From Bacteroidales bacterium (GTDB lineage: Bacteria > Bacteroidota > Bacteroidia > Bacteroidales > VadinHA17), in the NCBI GenBank assembly GCA_025358455.1, contig JANYJP010000080.1, positions 1 through 62,515 on the forward strand: a stretch of 62,515 bases of DNA, given 5' to 3'. The first letter of the stretch is position 1; each line of letters opens with the position of its first letter. A program made the position numbers and the translations under genes. The notes beneath the pieces are model-generated. The model saw nothing but the letters and a program-made list of their open reading frames with translations, was not told the DNA's origin and did no database searches. Below, in pieces: positions 37,636 to 47,234 of the stretch.

Positions 37636-37806
37636 TCCCTTCTGGTTGCAAAGGATATTAATGGAATATTCAAAGATGTTAAATCAATTATTTTGTTTAG
37701 GACATTTAAGGCATTGAATCTTGGCCTATGGGACGAAGCCAACAGGAGGATGATTAGTTTTAAAAGCCTTAGCAGGTTCCGGATGAACTATAATAGTGTT
37801 GTATAA
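37636..37806 (+). pseudogene. C-terminal gene remnant, family uncertain
   Basis: A 56-codon open frame without a plausible start, preceded directly by a stop, reads like real protein: LFRTFKALNLGLWDEANRRM and then ISFKSLSRFRMNYN. The composition and the LWDE...MISF pattern remind me of the C-terminal tail of fatty-acid-desaturase-like proteins, but this is from memory and weak. The rest of the gene is absent upstream. Confidence 0.3.
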
Positions 37807-37890
37807 AAGGATTTCGATCTTTAATTAATTTAACATCTAATCTAAAAATTTTAAGGTCATCAGTAGTTATATCAATAGTTATTGCTGCAA

Positions 37891-40800
37891 TTACTTAAGG
37901 GCAGGATTCAAGTAAACATCGAGCTGCCTTACATATCCGTTCCTGCTAAAAATCGCGTTGCAGGTCGAGGCATTCAGAGTAAGACCATCTGTTTCAGTAT
38001 TTCCCTCCTCAGTGGTGATCCTTATGAAATTCCTTGATGAGATGTGGTATATTACAGGCACCTGACAGATTGTAAATGCAAGACTGTCAATTCCTATATA
38101 TATCTTATTCTCAATATTTCCGGGAGACATATAATGAAAATTATCAGGAGAACGAAGGAATTCGGAACGACGCAAAAGTCCGGGATTAAATGAAATCTTA
38201 CCCAATTCTACAATAACACCCAGTTCGCCGAACCTGGAAATTATATCCTCTTTAACCTGGCCGGTCATTCCAGGTTGCTTTGCGCCTCCATTTCCCGGAG
38301 TATGTGAATAGGCATCAGTAGGAAAAGCGCCATATTCCTGAGGTTCTTTGTTTAAGCCTAATCCCGCACGTATATCATAATAATGCTGAACCATCTTTAT
38401 TAACTCATCATCATCTGCTTCGGACCTGAGAGCCAGGAAATAGTTTTCATATACTGCCAGCATCAACTTAGAAACCATATGCCAGTATATACAGCCAAGC
38501 CCTTCAAAACCATAAAACGTTCCTGAACGACCAGTAAAAGACTGGTGATCAAATATTTTTTCATAGAGATCAATTATATACTCTTTTTGGATTTGTGTAA
38601 TAGCATATTTATGTTCGATAATATCCAGAGCTTTTTTCAGATATGACACATTTCTGAAGCCACTGTTAAAGTGAAACAGACCATCCATATCTTTATATAG
38701 GATGCCTGAGTCTTCGTTCCTGATCAATTCTGTCAGCACAATTGATTTAGTTACAGATTCAGAAGGAATGATATTCTTTTCCATAAACCGCAGAAGCTGC
38801 CTGTCGGGGTAGAGCATATAGCTGTATTGATCTTTACGAAACATAGCGCTTCCTTTTAAAGCATCCAGCACCGCATTAACTTCCCGGGGTTCTAAAAAAC
38901 CAGAAGTTAATACAGCTACCTGTCCTTCAAGCATTTCGTAAAGACGGCGAATTGTCACACCATCGCTATTAAACGAGATCAGATTGTAAGAATGATAGAG
39001 ATTGTCATTGCGCTTATTTCTTTGAATCGATGTATCGATAAATTTCATGGATAAGTTAAGAAACGCTACCAGCTCTTTAGCTGAAACGAAACTCCTTATT
39101 CCTGAAAAACCATCTTTATAAAGATTCTCCCGGTAATAACTGCCAGCCGTACCAAGTTCATCAACGATTGATTTCCGTTCCTTGTCAGATAATGCTCGTC
39201 CCAATAATGGTTCGTATTGAATGAACGTATCATAGATTGATTTGAGAAATAAGTTAACCTCCTCTGAAACTTCATACTCTCCATCAGGGGTTTCACTGAA
39301 CAACTCAATTAAAAAATGTTGGAGTCTTCTTAAATAGCACAATGTAACCATCGAAGAACCAAATCCAACAAGTGCATTATTTGCGTCGTTCCATTCAGGA
39401 CGCTGTGTATTCATCCATATCCCTGCCTCAGGTATAAAATTTGAAAGTTTTGTAAGAATGCTGATTAGAATTTTTTCGGTAAAGTTGACAAGTTTAATCT
39501 CATCATTTTTATCATTAATGAGCCTACCATCGCTTCCTATTGAAGCCACTCTTACAAGTGCTGCTTTTTCAGCCGGATAATCAAAGTCTATAGTTTCAAA
39601 GGGATTTTTTACCAGTTCATTGTATGGTTTAATTCTGTATGGTACATCGGCAAATGCGAAAATATTCTCTGAAAGCATTTTATTAAGCTTCCCCGGATGG
39701 TAGTTTCTTGAAATCTCAAGCAACTTGAGCAAATAAATTACCTGGTGATCTCCCCAGTACCCTATACTTGCCCATGGATCGGTAGGATCCGGGGACTCCC
39801 AGTCAATTCCACCCCGGGTTATGCGATATGGATTATAGCCATCGGCTGTTGATGCATTAAGAAATTTGTGAATCATACTCTCAACAAAAGCTGGATACGA
39901 TACAGCCAGGGCCTCCCAGTTCTGGAATATATCTCTCCAGTTACCCTGGTAATTCAGACTTTTTGAGCCATTTTCTTTTTTTAAATCAATAGAAAATATA
40001 TTCCAGGGACGGGAAGGGTCCCCATGTCTTCTGCTTAAAGCAAGTGGCAGATATTCATAGCATAGTCTTTGTAACTGTGAATCATTTTCTAAGGCAGCTT
40101 TTTCCAGTAAAGTTTGTAAGCTGATAGGATGATCGATTGATTCAAGAAAGTACCTTTTCCTTAAATAAACAGTTGAATTGGCTCCTTTAAAAAAATCAAT
40201 AAGGTCGTCTTTTGATATCCAGTAATTATTATCAAAAATACCACCCCTCATAACATTGAAAAAAACATTTGACAAATGCCTGTTTATACTTAACTTATCT
40301 TCTGTAAGCTGTAATCCGTCAGCAGCGGCAATTATATTAAACAGATCTTTTGTACATGCTGCCACATCTCTTTTCAGAAGTTCTTCAATACTTTCATTCC
40401 CCTTCAAAAGATGGCCTAGAGTGACAATCTGTCCTGCATCTTTATTCACATCGGCAATTATGTACCAGGTCCTCTCATTACCTGCATCAAGATTAATATC
40501 TGCATTTAATAAATAGGCTCCCCTTTCTGCCCGCACATCTATCACTTCTTTAACCTGCTGTCCCTTTCTGAAATTATCAATATGGCGCGCTGATAAAAGT
40601 ATTTTTGCGTCCGGAATACCTGTTGACCATACCACGTTTGCGTTTAAAGCTTCACTGGGTTCAGCTCTGTCGACAAGTATTGAACTCAGCATGTAGAGGG
40701 CAATATTGGTATTTCTCAAAAGCTCATTCTTTTTATACGCATCGACCAGATTGCTAAACGAGAGCTGAAGAGTTCTGTTAAGACCTGCCGGCAAAATATT

Positions 40801-41355
40801 TTGTATCCCATCAAGCATTGAGACACGACATGCAGATTCCCCTGAATTCAATAACACCGACTTTCTTATTATACCAAATCTTTCACTGTTCATCCAGGAA
40901 TATGTGAATGATATCCTTAGATCCTGATTTATCTCTTCAAAGATGATTTTATTGCCATATATGCTTTTATACAAATTCCTTTGAATGTTATAAACCCCTG
41001 AGTATCTGTCTGAAAATGGCTCCCACAGAAAAGTATTTTTCTCCCTGGTAATAAGAAATATTGATTTACTTCCGGTGATTTCTCCAGAATCCTGAATTTT
41101 GTCAACAGTATAATATGGGAATAAAGCGTTATCAGGATTTTTTCTGCCCGCAGTAATGCCACCGGTACTTGAGAGAAACATCCACAGGTCAGAGCTACTG
41201 GCGATGGTAATAAAAAACGGATCCATCTCGTTGTAACCGGTAATTTTGTAAAAAGTCTCACCCTCAATTTTTACGAACCCTCCGGATAATCCTTTCATTT
41301 CATTGTTAAGCATACAATTGCCTAGCAAAATTCTCTTTTCTGCCTTTTCTGACAT
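37891..41355 (-). CDS. large GH94/GT36-related protein
   Basis: The 1154-residue cytoplasmic-looking product has no signal peptide. An N-terminal beta-sandwich (about 1-310) precedes a long helical region with YQGNWRDIFQNWEALAVSYP near 480-500 and GYWGDHQVIYLLKLLE near 555, which resemble the (alpha/alpha)6-barrel of cellobiose-phosphorylase-like GH94 proteins. WESPDPTDPWASIG lies between them. The protein is far longer than typical GH94 enzymes (about 800) and I cannot place a certain catalytic acid. It follows the GH16 gene by 24 bases, so a role in splitting or phosphorolysing imported beta-glucan oligosaccharides is likely but unproven. Confidence 0.55.
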   Translation of the reverse strand: MSEKAEKRILLGNCMLNNEMKGLSGGFVKIEGETFYKITGYNEMDPFFITIASSSDLWMFLSSTGGITAGRKNPDNALFPYYTVDKIQDSGEITGSKSIFLITREKNTFLWEPFSDRYSGVYNIQRNLYKSIYGNKIIFEEINQDLRISFTYSWMNSERFGIIRKSVLLNSGESACRVSMLDGIQNILPAGLNRTLQLSFSNLVDAYKKNELLRNTNIALYMLSSILVDRAEPSEALNANVVWSTGIPDAKILLSARHIDNFRKGQQVKEVIDVRAERGAYLLNADINLDAGNERTWYIIADVNKDAGQIVTLGHLLKGNESIEELLKRDVAACTKDLFNIIAAADGLQLTEDKLSINRHLSNVFFNVMRGGIFDNNYWISKDDLIDFFKGANSTVYLRKRYFLESIDHPISLQTLLEKAALENDSQLQRLCYEYLPLALSRRHGDPSRPWNIFSIDLKKENGSKSLNYQGNWRDIFQNWEALAVSYPAFVESMIHKFLNASTADGYNPYRITRGGIDWESPDPTDPWASIGYWGDHQVIYLLKLLEISRNYHPGKLNKMLSENIFAFADVPYRIKPYNELVKNPFETIDFDYPAEKAALVRVASIGSDGRLINDKNDEIKLVNFTEKILISILTKLSNFIPEAGIWMNTQRPEWNDANNALVGFGSSMVTLCYLRRLQHFLIELFSETPDGEYEVSEEVNLFLKSIYDTFIQYEPLLGRALSDKERKSIVDELGTAGSYYRENLYKDGFSGIRSFVSAKELVAFLNLSMKFIDTSIQRNKRNDNLYHSYNLISFNSDGVTIRRLYEMLEGQVAVLTSGFLEPREVNAVLDALKGSAMFRKDQYSYMLYPDRQLLRFMEKNIIPSESVTKSIVLTELIRNEDSGILYKDMDGLFHFNSGFRNVSYLKKALDIIEHKYAITQIQKEYIIDLYEKIFDHQSFTGRSGTFYGFEGLGCIYWHMVSKLMLAVYENYFLALRSEADDDELIKMVQHYYDIRAGLGLNKEPQEYGAFPTDAYSHTPGNGGAKQPGMTGQVKEDIISRFGELGVIVELGKISFNPGLLRRSEFLRSPDNFHYMSPGNIENKIYIGIDSLAFTICQVPVIYHISSRNFIRITTEEGNTETDGLTLNASTCNAIFSRNGYVRQLDVYLNPALK

Positions 41356-41379
41356 TGTTGATAGTTGTTATATTTCTTT

Positions 41380-42633
41380 TTAATTGAGTTCGTAAACTCT
41401 TACGTAGTCAATAATAAACTTAGCTGACTTCATTTCAGGATCCATTCCTTTTGCTCCTCCCCAACCGCCGCCCATGGCAAGATTGAGAATCAGGTTTTGT
41501 GGTTTATTAAATGGCCAGGTTAAATTAGTTGACGTATCGTGATAATCAAAATATTTCCTGCCATCAATTAAAATAGAAATGCCGCCACTAAGCCATTCGA
41601 TAGAATAAACATGGTATTCATTCGTCATATTATTGACATCAACTATTGAAGTTGGCTGGTTACCCAGTTTAAAATAGTAAGCACCGCAATGTATTGAGGC
41701 ATGTGTTTTTCCGTTCCCTGTTTTTGGGTCCATTTCAAAGCCAACATTTTCCAGCACATCGATCTCACCGCAATATGGCCACGACAATTCATCCCTGTAT
41801 TCATCCCCCAGTAACCATCCCGCTGCCCAGGTGCCTCTTCCTGCCGGCACTTTTGCCCTGAACTCGATTTTGCCATACAGAAAACTTTCTTTTCCGCGGG
41901 TTGTCAGACGGGCAGAACTCCATGGGTAAACTCCATCATCTCTTCTTGCTTCAATAATCAGGTTGCCGTCTTCCTGTCTTGCATTTTCCACTCTGTTTGC
42001 AGTATAGTACTGTAATTCGTTATTTCCCCAGCCCCAGTTTCCGATATCAAAAGTCCACTTTAAAGTGTCGGGCAAACCTGTTCCGTTAAATTCATCACTC
42101 CAAACCAACTTCCATTCTTTTCCCGAGGTCTTTTGTTTTAATACAACCGGTGAGCTTTTGTGCTTTCTGATCAGATCAAAACAGATCTTATTAAATACAA
42201 CAGTGCCCGTATCATAATGAAGACGCATAACATGGAGACCTGAATCAAGTGGTGCTCCATCTTTCTCAATCATATTAATAATTCCACTAACAGAAGGTTT
42301 CTTAAGCCTCATATTTCCGGTTATATTGTATGTCCTTCCATCTCTATTATATACATTATCTTCAATCCAGCAAACAACATCTGATGAGTCTGATTCTGAT
42401 CCTGTTAACCGGATCTTGTACCTGCCAGTTTCAGGCACCCGTATTTTGTACTCGAGCCAGCCTTTTGAGTTGTCTTTTACATAGTCCTTTAGCTGTATGG
42501 TAATGGAACATGAATCATACTTGCCTGCGGCATCCTGATTTTTCTTATTGCTTTGATTGGAAGTACAACTCACAGAAAACATTAAGATCAAAATTATTGC
42601 TGTGACATTTTTTATTCTGATAAGTGATATCAT
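41380..42633 (-). CDS. GH16 family beta-glucanase lipoprotein
   Basis: The 417-residue product has a lipoprotein signal (MFSVSCTSN). A carbohydrate-binding-like beta domain spans about 40-160. The GH16 domain begins WKLVWSDEFNGTGLPD and has the catalytic ExDxxE motif GEIDVLENVG, with WAAGWLLGDEYRDELSWPYCG before it and LILNLAMGGGWGG after. GH16 members of this type cleave beta-1,3(4)-glucans such as laminarin. It is exported and probably surface exposed. It sits between the sugar porter and the GH94-related gene in one transcription unit; there is no SusC/SusD pair nearby. Confidence 0.9.
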   Translation of the reverse strand: MISLIRIKNVTAIILILMFSVSCTSNQSNKKNQDAAGKYDSCSITIQLKDYVKDNSKGWLEYKIRVPETGRYKIRLTGSESDSSDVVCWIEDNVYNRDGRTYNITGNMRLKKPSVSGIINMIEKDGAPLDSGLHVMRLHYDTGTVVFNKICFDLIRKHKSSPVVLKQKTSGKEWKLVWSDEFNGTGLPDTLKWTFDIGNWGWGNNELQYYTANRVENARQEDGNLIIEARRDDGVYPWSSARLTTRGKESFLYGKIEFRAKVPAGRGTWAAGWLLGDEYRDELSWPYCGEIDVLENVGFEMDPKTGNGKTHASIHCGAYYFKLGNQPTSIVDVNNMTNEYHVYSIEWLSGGISILIDGRKYFDYHDTSTNLTWPFNKPQNLILNLAMGGGWGGAKGMDPEMKSAKFIIDYVRVYELN

Positions 42634-42733
42634 AATTATTGATTTTAGGGATAATACATTAAATTAATACTATTGCGAAAAGGATTTTAATACTCTTTAT
42701 CGCATTGATTTGGATTTTTGTCCTGTCTGTTAA

Positions 42734-44302
42734 TTACTTATTTTTTACAAGAATTGCTTCCAGCTCTTCCAGGGATCTTCCTTTAGTCTCAGGCACCAAT
42801 TTCCAGATAAAAGCAAGACCGATCAGAGCAAATATTCCATAAAACAAAAATGTTCCACTGCTGCCCAGCGTAGCTAATTCCCATGGGAAAACGAGTTGAA
42901 CAAGAAAGCTTATTGCTGAATTTATAAACCCCACAAAGGAGATTGCCGTACCTCGTATTGCATTGGGAAACAGTTCAGAGAATAAGACCCACATTACAGG
43001 TCCGAGTGATACTGCAAAAGCAGCAACAAATCCAAGTATTCCAATTAATATCAGAGTCGGATTCATAGTTATTGAAGCCGAAATAAACTCAGATTCATAC
43101 TTCTTTTCAACATCTTCACCCATCACTTTTTTAATCTCATTTTTAAATTCAGTATCACTTTTATAAGTTTTGTTTATTACCGGAACAAGCTGACCCTTGT
43201 TTATTTCCAAAGGTAGCTTTGAAACTGAGGCTTCTGTAAGTTCATATTTAGCAGAATGAAAACCATACGCGAGCAGAAACATACTGATTATGATGAAAGT
43301 GACACCGGCAATAAGTAGTGGTTTCCTTCCAAGTTTATCTATCAAAACCATAGCTACAATTGTAAATACAACATTCGTAAGACCAACCAGAATGGCCTGG
43401 ATAAAAGCTGCATCAGTTCCAATTCCTGATTGCTCGAAGATCATAGGTGCATAAAAGAATACTGAATTTATCCCTGTTATTTGCTGGAGAATTGCAATTA
43501 CTATTCCTATTGTCAAAACAAGCTTCATTGAAGGAAGAAAAAGGTTTTTAAGCGGAGTCTTTTGTTTTGGGACTGTTTCTTTTGAAACATTAAGCTTTAT
43601 TTCGCTTATAACTTTTTCTGCATTTTCATCATCGTCAAACTTCTTCATGACCTTCAGAGCTTCATCATATCTACCTTTCATTACAAGCCATCTGGGACTC
43701 TGGGGAATAAAGAGCAGAAGGAAAAAATAAATGATTGCAGGAAAAAATTCAATTCCGAGCATCCATCTCCATATATATTCTTTCATTTTCAATGATTCAA
43801 CCCATGATGCATCTGATTTTGAAAGAAGAACAATAAGGTAGTTGGTAAAAAAAGCAACAGAAATACCAACAACAATATTTAACTGATTAAATGATACCAG
43901 TTTACCACGCTTATCTGAAGGTGATATCTCTGCAATATACATTGGTGCAAGTATTAATGAAGCGCCGACACCAACACCAGCAAGCATCCTTGCCATTACC
44001 AATATGGTGAACGAAGGAGCGAATGCTGAAAGAAAAGCTGAAAATGCATAAAGCAGTGCAGATGCCTTCAGGACACTTGTTCTTCCAAACCTGTCACTTA
44101 ATGGTCCTGCAAAAGCCATTGCTGCAGTGGCTGCAAGAGAAAGAGAAGCAACTGCCCATCCCAGCTCAATCTTCGACAAATTAAATTCTGGTTCGATAAA
44201 TTTTATTACACCGGAAATAACAGAAGCGTCGAATCCCATTAAAAAACCGCCAAGAGCTACAATCAGGGCGGTAAGTACGACAGAACTTTTTTGTTTTTTC
44301 AT
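42734..44302 (-). CDS. MFS sugar porter
   Basis: The likely start is the ATG at 44302 (522 residues, MKKQKSSVV); a longer frame to 44362 adds a non-membrane tail. Sugar-porter motifs are GPLSDRFGRTS, IPQSPRWLVMKGR, QQITGINSVFFYAP, DKLGRKPLL and VPETKGRSLEELE, over about 12 helices. A roughly 60-residue polar insertion lies between helices 9 and 10. Such porters import monosaccharides by proton symport. As the first gene of the operon with GH16 and the GH94-related protein, it probably imports products of beta-glucan breakdown. Confidence 0.9.
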   Translation of the reverse strand: MKKQKSSVVLTALIVALGGFLMGFDASVISGVIKFIEPEFNLSKIELGWAVASLSLAATAAMAFAGPLSDRFGRTSVLKASALLYAFSAFLSAFAPSFTILVMARMLAGVGVGASLILAPMYIAEISPSDKRGKLVSFNQLNIVVGISVAFFTNYLIVLLSKSDASWVESLKMKEYIWRWMLGIEFFPAIIYFFLLLFIPQSPRWLVMKGRYDEALKVMKKFDDDENAEKVISEIKLNVSKETVPKQKTPLKNLFLPSMKLVLTIGIVIAILQQITGINSVFFYAPMIFEQSGIGTDAAFIQAILVGLTNVVFTIVAMVLIDKLGRKPLLIAGVTFIIISMFLLAYGFHSAKYELTEASVSKLPLEINKGQLVPVINKTYKSDTEFKNEIKKVMGEDVEKKYESEFISASITMNPTLILIGILGFVAAFAVSLGPVMWVLFSELFPNAIRGTAISFVGFINSAISFLVQLVFPWELATLGSSGTFLFYGIFALIGLAFIWKLVPETKGRSLEELEAILVKNK

Positions 44303-44630
44303 AAAGATCAATTTAAAAATATTAATTTGTACGAATGCAAAATCCAATACTGAAATATACAAATAAATAGAATCCGCAATACAATGAAGAGAAAAATAAT
44401 AACCTGAAAATTAATGGCAACGAGTAAATCAGTAACGGCAATCATTATAAAAGATTGATTTATCCATTATCCGGTATTGATCACATCTTTAAAAACATCT
44501 TATCAAATAAGAAAACCTTTTTCGATTCATGTTGTTTAAGAAGAAGCCATCTCTGAAGTAAGTAGACCAAAAGACTACATGACTGCATAACAACCAATTA
44601 AGTATTCATCTGAGTAAAAATTATTATAAC
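44303..44630. other. 328-bp divergent intergenic region
   Basis: It separates the sugar porter operon from the DHOD-like gene. It is AT-rich and should hold both promoters. I see no convincing TAnnTTTG box, palindrome or small gene. Confidence 0.4.
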
Positions 44631-45653
44631 ATGGCAGATCTTAAAACACATTATATGGGATTGGAATTAAAAAGTCCAATAATAGTCGGTGCAAGTAATC
44701 TGGTTACCAACCCCGATAATCTCAAGAGAATTGAAAAAGCTGGTGCCGGGGCAATAGTATATAAAACACTATTCGAAGAGCAGGTACAACTTGAAAACCT
44801 GGAACTCTCCGAACGTAAATCTGAGTATGAAGAACGTAATGCCGAAATGATAAAACTCTTTCCTGACATAAACACAGATTCTTCTGAGATTCAGGATCAT
44901 CTTACGGCTTTGAAAAGAGCAAAAGAAGCGGTATCAATTCCGGTTATAGCGAGTCTCAATGCAGTAGTCCGGTCAACATGGGTTGAATATGCAAAAAAAA
45001 TCCAGGAGACCGGTGTTGATGGAATTGAGCTAAACTTTTATACAGTTCCGGAAAAGTACGATAAGGAACATGAGGATATTGAATCCAGTCAAATCGAAAT
45101 TCTCAGGAATGTCAAAGCAGCAATAAGCATTCCGGTGTCGGTAAAACTCAGTCCGTTTTATACTAATCCTTTAAACCTGATTTCCGATCTGGACAAAGCA
45201 GGAGCTGATGCATTTGTTCTATTTAACCGGCTTTTTCAACCTGATATTGATATTCAAACTGAAGAGCACATTTTTCCATATACTCTAAGCAACAAGGAGG
45301 ACTGCAGGCTACCTTTAAGATTTGCAGGACTTTTATACGGGAACACTAAGGCTTCAGTATGTTCAAGTTCAGGTATAATCAGTGGAACCGATGTCATAAA
45401 AATGTTATTGGCCGGAGCTGATTGCGTACAGGTTGTGAGTACCGTATATTTAAACCAGATAGAGGTTATTGACAATATGTTAAAGGAAGTGGATAAATGG
45501 ATGGATTCTAAAGGCTATAATAACATAGAAAGTTTCAGAGGTAAGCTTTCGAAAAAAAATACAAAAAACAAACTCCCATATCATCGTGCCCAGTATATGG
45601 ATTTCATGATGACAACAACGGAGATAATGAAGAAATACAAAATAATACATTAA
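44631..45653 (+). CDS. dihydroorotate-dehydrogenase-like flavoprotein, not clearly pyrimidine-specific
   Basis: The 340-residue TIM-barrel protein starts DLKTHYMGLELKSPIIVGAS and keeps FMN-phosphate-binding patterns (SSGIISGTDVIKMLLAGADC near residues 245-265). The usual DHOD motif with the catalytic base (ELNVSCPN in class 1) is replaced by IELNFYTVPEKYDKEHED, so orotate chemistry is doubtful. Annotation pipelines often label this group dihydroorotate dehydrogenase-like. Substrate unknown. It precedes the transglutaminase-like lipoprotein gene with a striking hairpin between. Confidence 0.8.
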   Translation: MADLKTHYMGLELKSPIIVGASNLVTNPDNLKRIEKAGAGAIVYKTLFEEQVQLENLELSERKSEYEERNAEMIKLFPDINTDSSEIQDHLTALKRAKEAVSIPVIASLNAVVRSTWVEYAKKIQETGVDGIELNFYTVPEKYDKEHEDIESSQIEILRNVKAAISIPVSVKLSPFYTNPLNLISDLDKAGADAFVLFNRLFQPDIDIQTEEHIFPYTLSNKEDCRLPLRFAGLLYGNTKASVCSSSGIISGTDVIKMLLAGADCVQVVSTVYLNQIEVIDNMLKEVDKWMDSKGYNNIESFRGKLSKKNTKNKLPYHRAQYMDFMMTTTEIMKKYKIIH

Positions 45654-45695
45654 CTGATTTAATAAATAGTTTTAATCTAACTGTATTAATGCTCA

Positions 45696-45737
45696 TTTCT
45701 TTGATCCAAAGTTTAATTTAACTTTGGATCAAAGAAA
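45696..45737. repeat. perfect 18-bp inverted repeat
   Basis: TTTCTTTGATCCAAAGTT is followed by TAATTT and then its exact complement, ending 10 bases before the ATG at 45748. On the plus strand it is followed by A-rich, not T-rich, sequence, so it is not a normal terminator for the upstream gene. It could be an mRNA leader hairpin or a dyad operator. Confidence 0.7.
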
Positions 45738-45747
45738 AAAATCAGGT

Positions 45748-47190
45748 ATGAAATACTACAGGTTGTTATTATTCCCGGCTTTGCTTCTGGCATTGATCAG
45801 TTGCAAACTAACTCCGGATTATAATAAACTATTAAATCTGATAGAGCAGGATATTGAATCGGGAAATAATAAATCTGCGGTCCATCTGGCTGATTCCCTG
45901 AAAAGTAAATATGCAGATAACATTCCGTTTTTTAGAAAAGCCGACTCACTTTCACAGATTGCGGAGAGGATTAATCTCGATTTTTCAGTAACGGATGATC
46001 AGATAATTGCGCAGATTGAAAAGAGATCTGGCGCATTTACCCATGAAGATATGGAAGCCTGGGAAAATAAAGGATGGCTTGAGTATAAGCTTATTGACGG
46101 GAAGAAAATGTATTTCAACAGAGCAGCATCCAATCTGATGCTTATCAGAAAATTCTATGAGCAGAAAGAACAACGACTTCTTGATATTGCCGGTGACCCG
46201 GCGATGATATTCCGATTAGGACATACAGAAAATGTTTTGAAAACAGCTCACAATCAAAACAATCCGGTTGTACCTGTTAATATGAAAATAATTTATACGA
46301 TAACTGTGCATCCCGACGTAGTCCCTGATGGCAATGTCATTCGTTGCTGGATGCCGTGGCCTGAAAAAGGCAATCCGCGTCAGCAAAAAGTTGAACTAAT
46401 AAATACTTCCAACCCGGAATACATCATAGCGCCAGACTCAGCAATACATTCCACAATATATATGGAAAGCAAAGCAAAAAATGGTCAGCCTGCTGTTTTC
46501 CAGACATCATTCAGTTATCAGTCTTCTGCCCAGCATTTTAATCAGGAAGCTATTAAACCGATACCTTATGATAAAACCACTGAAATTTATAAGAAATATA
46601 CTTCCGAGCAGCTCCCGCAGATCTGTTTTTCCCCGCACATAAAAAGATTGGCTGACAGTATTGCCGGAGAGGGCGATAATCCGCTTACAGTTGTGAAAAA
46701 GATTTATTACTGGTTTAAAGAAAATATTCCATGGACCGGAGCTCTTGAATATTCGATAATACCTGACATACCGGAATATGTTTACATGAACAGAAGAGGC
46801 GATTGCGGGATGCAGACATTCTTATTTATTTCAATGCTCAGATATAAAGGGATACCGGTAAGGTGGCAAAGTGGATGGATGGTACCTCCTGGTTCTGAGA
46901 ATCTCCATGACTGGTGTGAAGTATACTTTGAAGGAACCGGATGGGTGCCTGTTGATGTTTCATATGATCTTCAGAAATCGAAGAACATGGCAATAATGGA
47001 ATTTTATCTTTCAGGGATAGATTCATACCGGCTGGTTCTGAATAATGGAGTAGCCGGACCTCTTCACCCGCTGAAACTATTCATGAGAAGTGAACCGTAT
47101 GACTTTCAGAGAGGAGAGGTTGAATGGAAAGGCGGAAATCTCTACTTCGACAAGTGGGATTATGATATGAAAATCGAATACATGAAATAA
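45748..47190 (+). CDS. transglutaminase-like domain lipoprotein
   Basis: I start at ATG 45748 (480 residues); the longer frame uses TTG 45724 within the hairpin. The lipobox is ALLLALISCKL. The N-terminal half is helical. The C-terminal half contains a transglutaminase-core triad: cysteine in RRGDCGMQTFLFISML, histidine in LHDWCEVYFEG and aspartate in GWVPVDVSYD. Such domains act as cysteine peptidases or amidases in the cell envelope. The substrate is unknown. Its stop is 45 bases from the convergent FeoAB gene. Confidence 0.85.
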   Translation: MKYYRLLLFPALLLALISCKLTPDYNKLLNLIEQDIESGNNKSAVHLADSLKSKYADNIPFFRKADSLSQIAERINLDFSVTDDQIIAQIEKRSGAFTHEDMEAWENKGWLEYKLIDGKKMYFNRAASNLMLIRKFYEQKEQRLLDIAGDPAMIFRLGHTENVLKTAHNQNNPVVPVNMKIIYTITVHPDVVPDGNVIRCWMPWPEKGNPRQQKVELINTSNPEYIIAPDSAIHSTIYMESKAKNGQPAVFQTSFSYQSSAQHFNQEAIKPIPYDKTTEIYKKYTSEQLPQICFSPHIKRLADSIAGEGDNPLTVVKKIYYWFKENIPWTGALEYSIIPDIPEYVYMNRRGDCGMQTFLFISMLRYKGIPVRWQSGWMVPPGSENLHDWCEVYFEGTGWVPVDVSYDLQKSKNMAIMEFYLSGIDSYRLVLNNGVAGPLHPLKLFMRSEPYDFQRGEVEWKGGNLYFDKWDYDMKIEYMK

Positions 47191-47234
47191 CAGCACAATA
47201 TCTCATTAATGAGACGTGGTGAAAGGGAGATTTA

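Larger units (their letters stand above)
37487..37890. other. 404-bp intergenic region with hairpin and gene remnant
   Basis: This gap lies between the start of prfC and the stop of the GH94-related gene, both on the minus strand. It holds a perfect 9-base hairpin at 37558-37578 and a plus-strand coding-like remnant at 37636-37806. No intact gene was found. Confidence 0.6.

Noticed and set aside
45696-45737. Intrinsic terminator of the DHOD-like gene
   Set aside because: There is no T-run after the hairpin on the plus strand.
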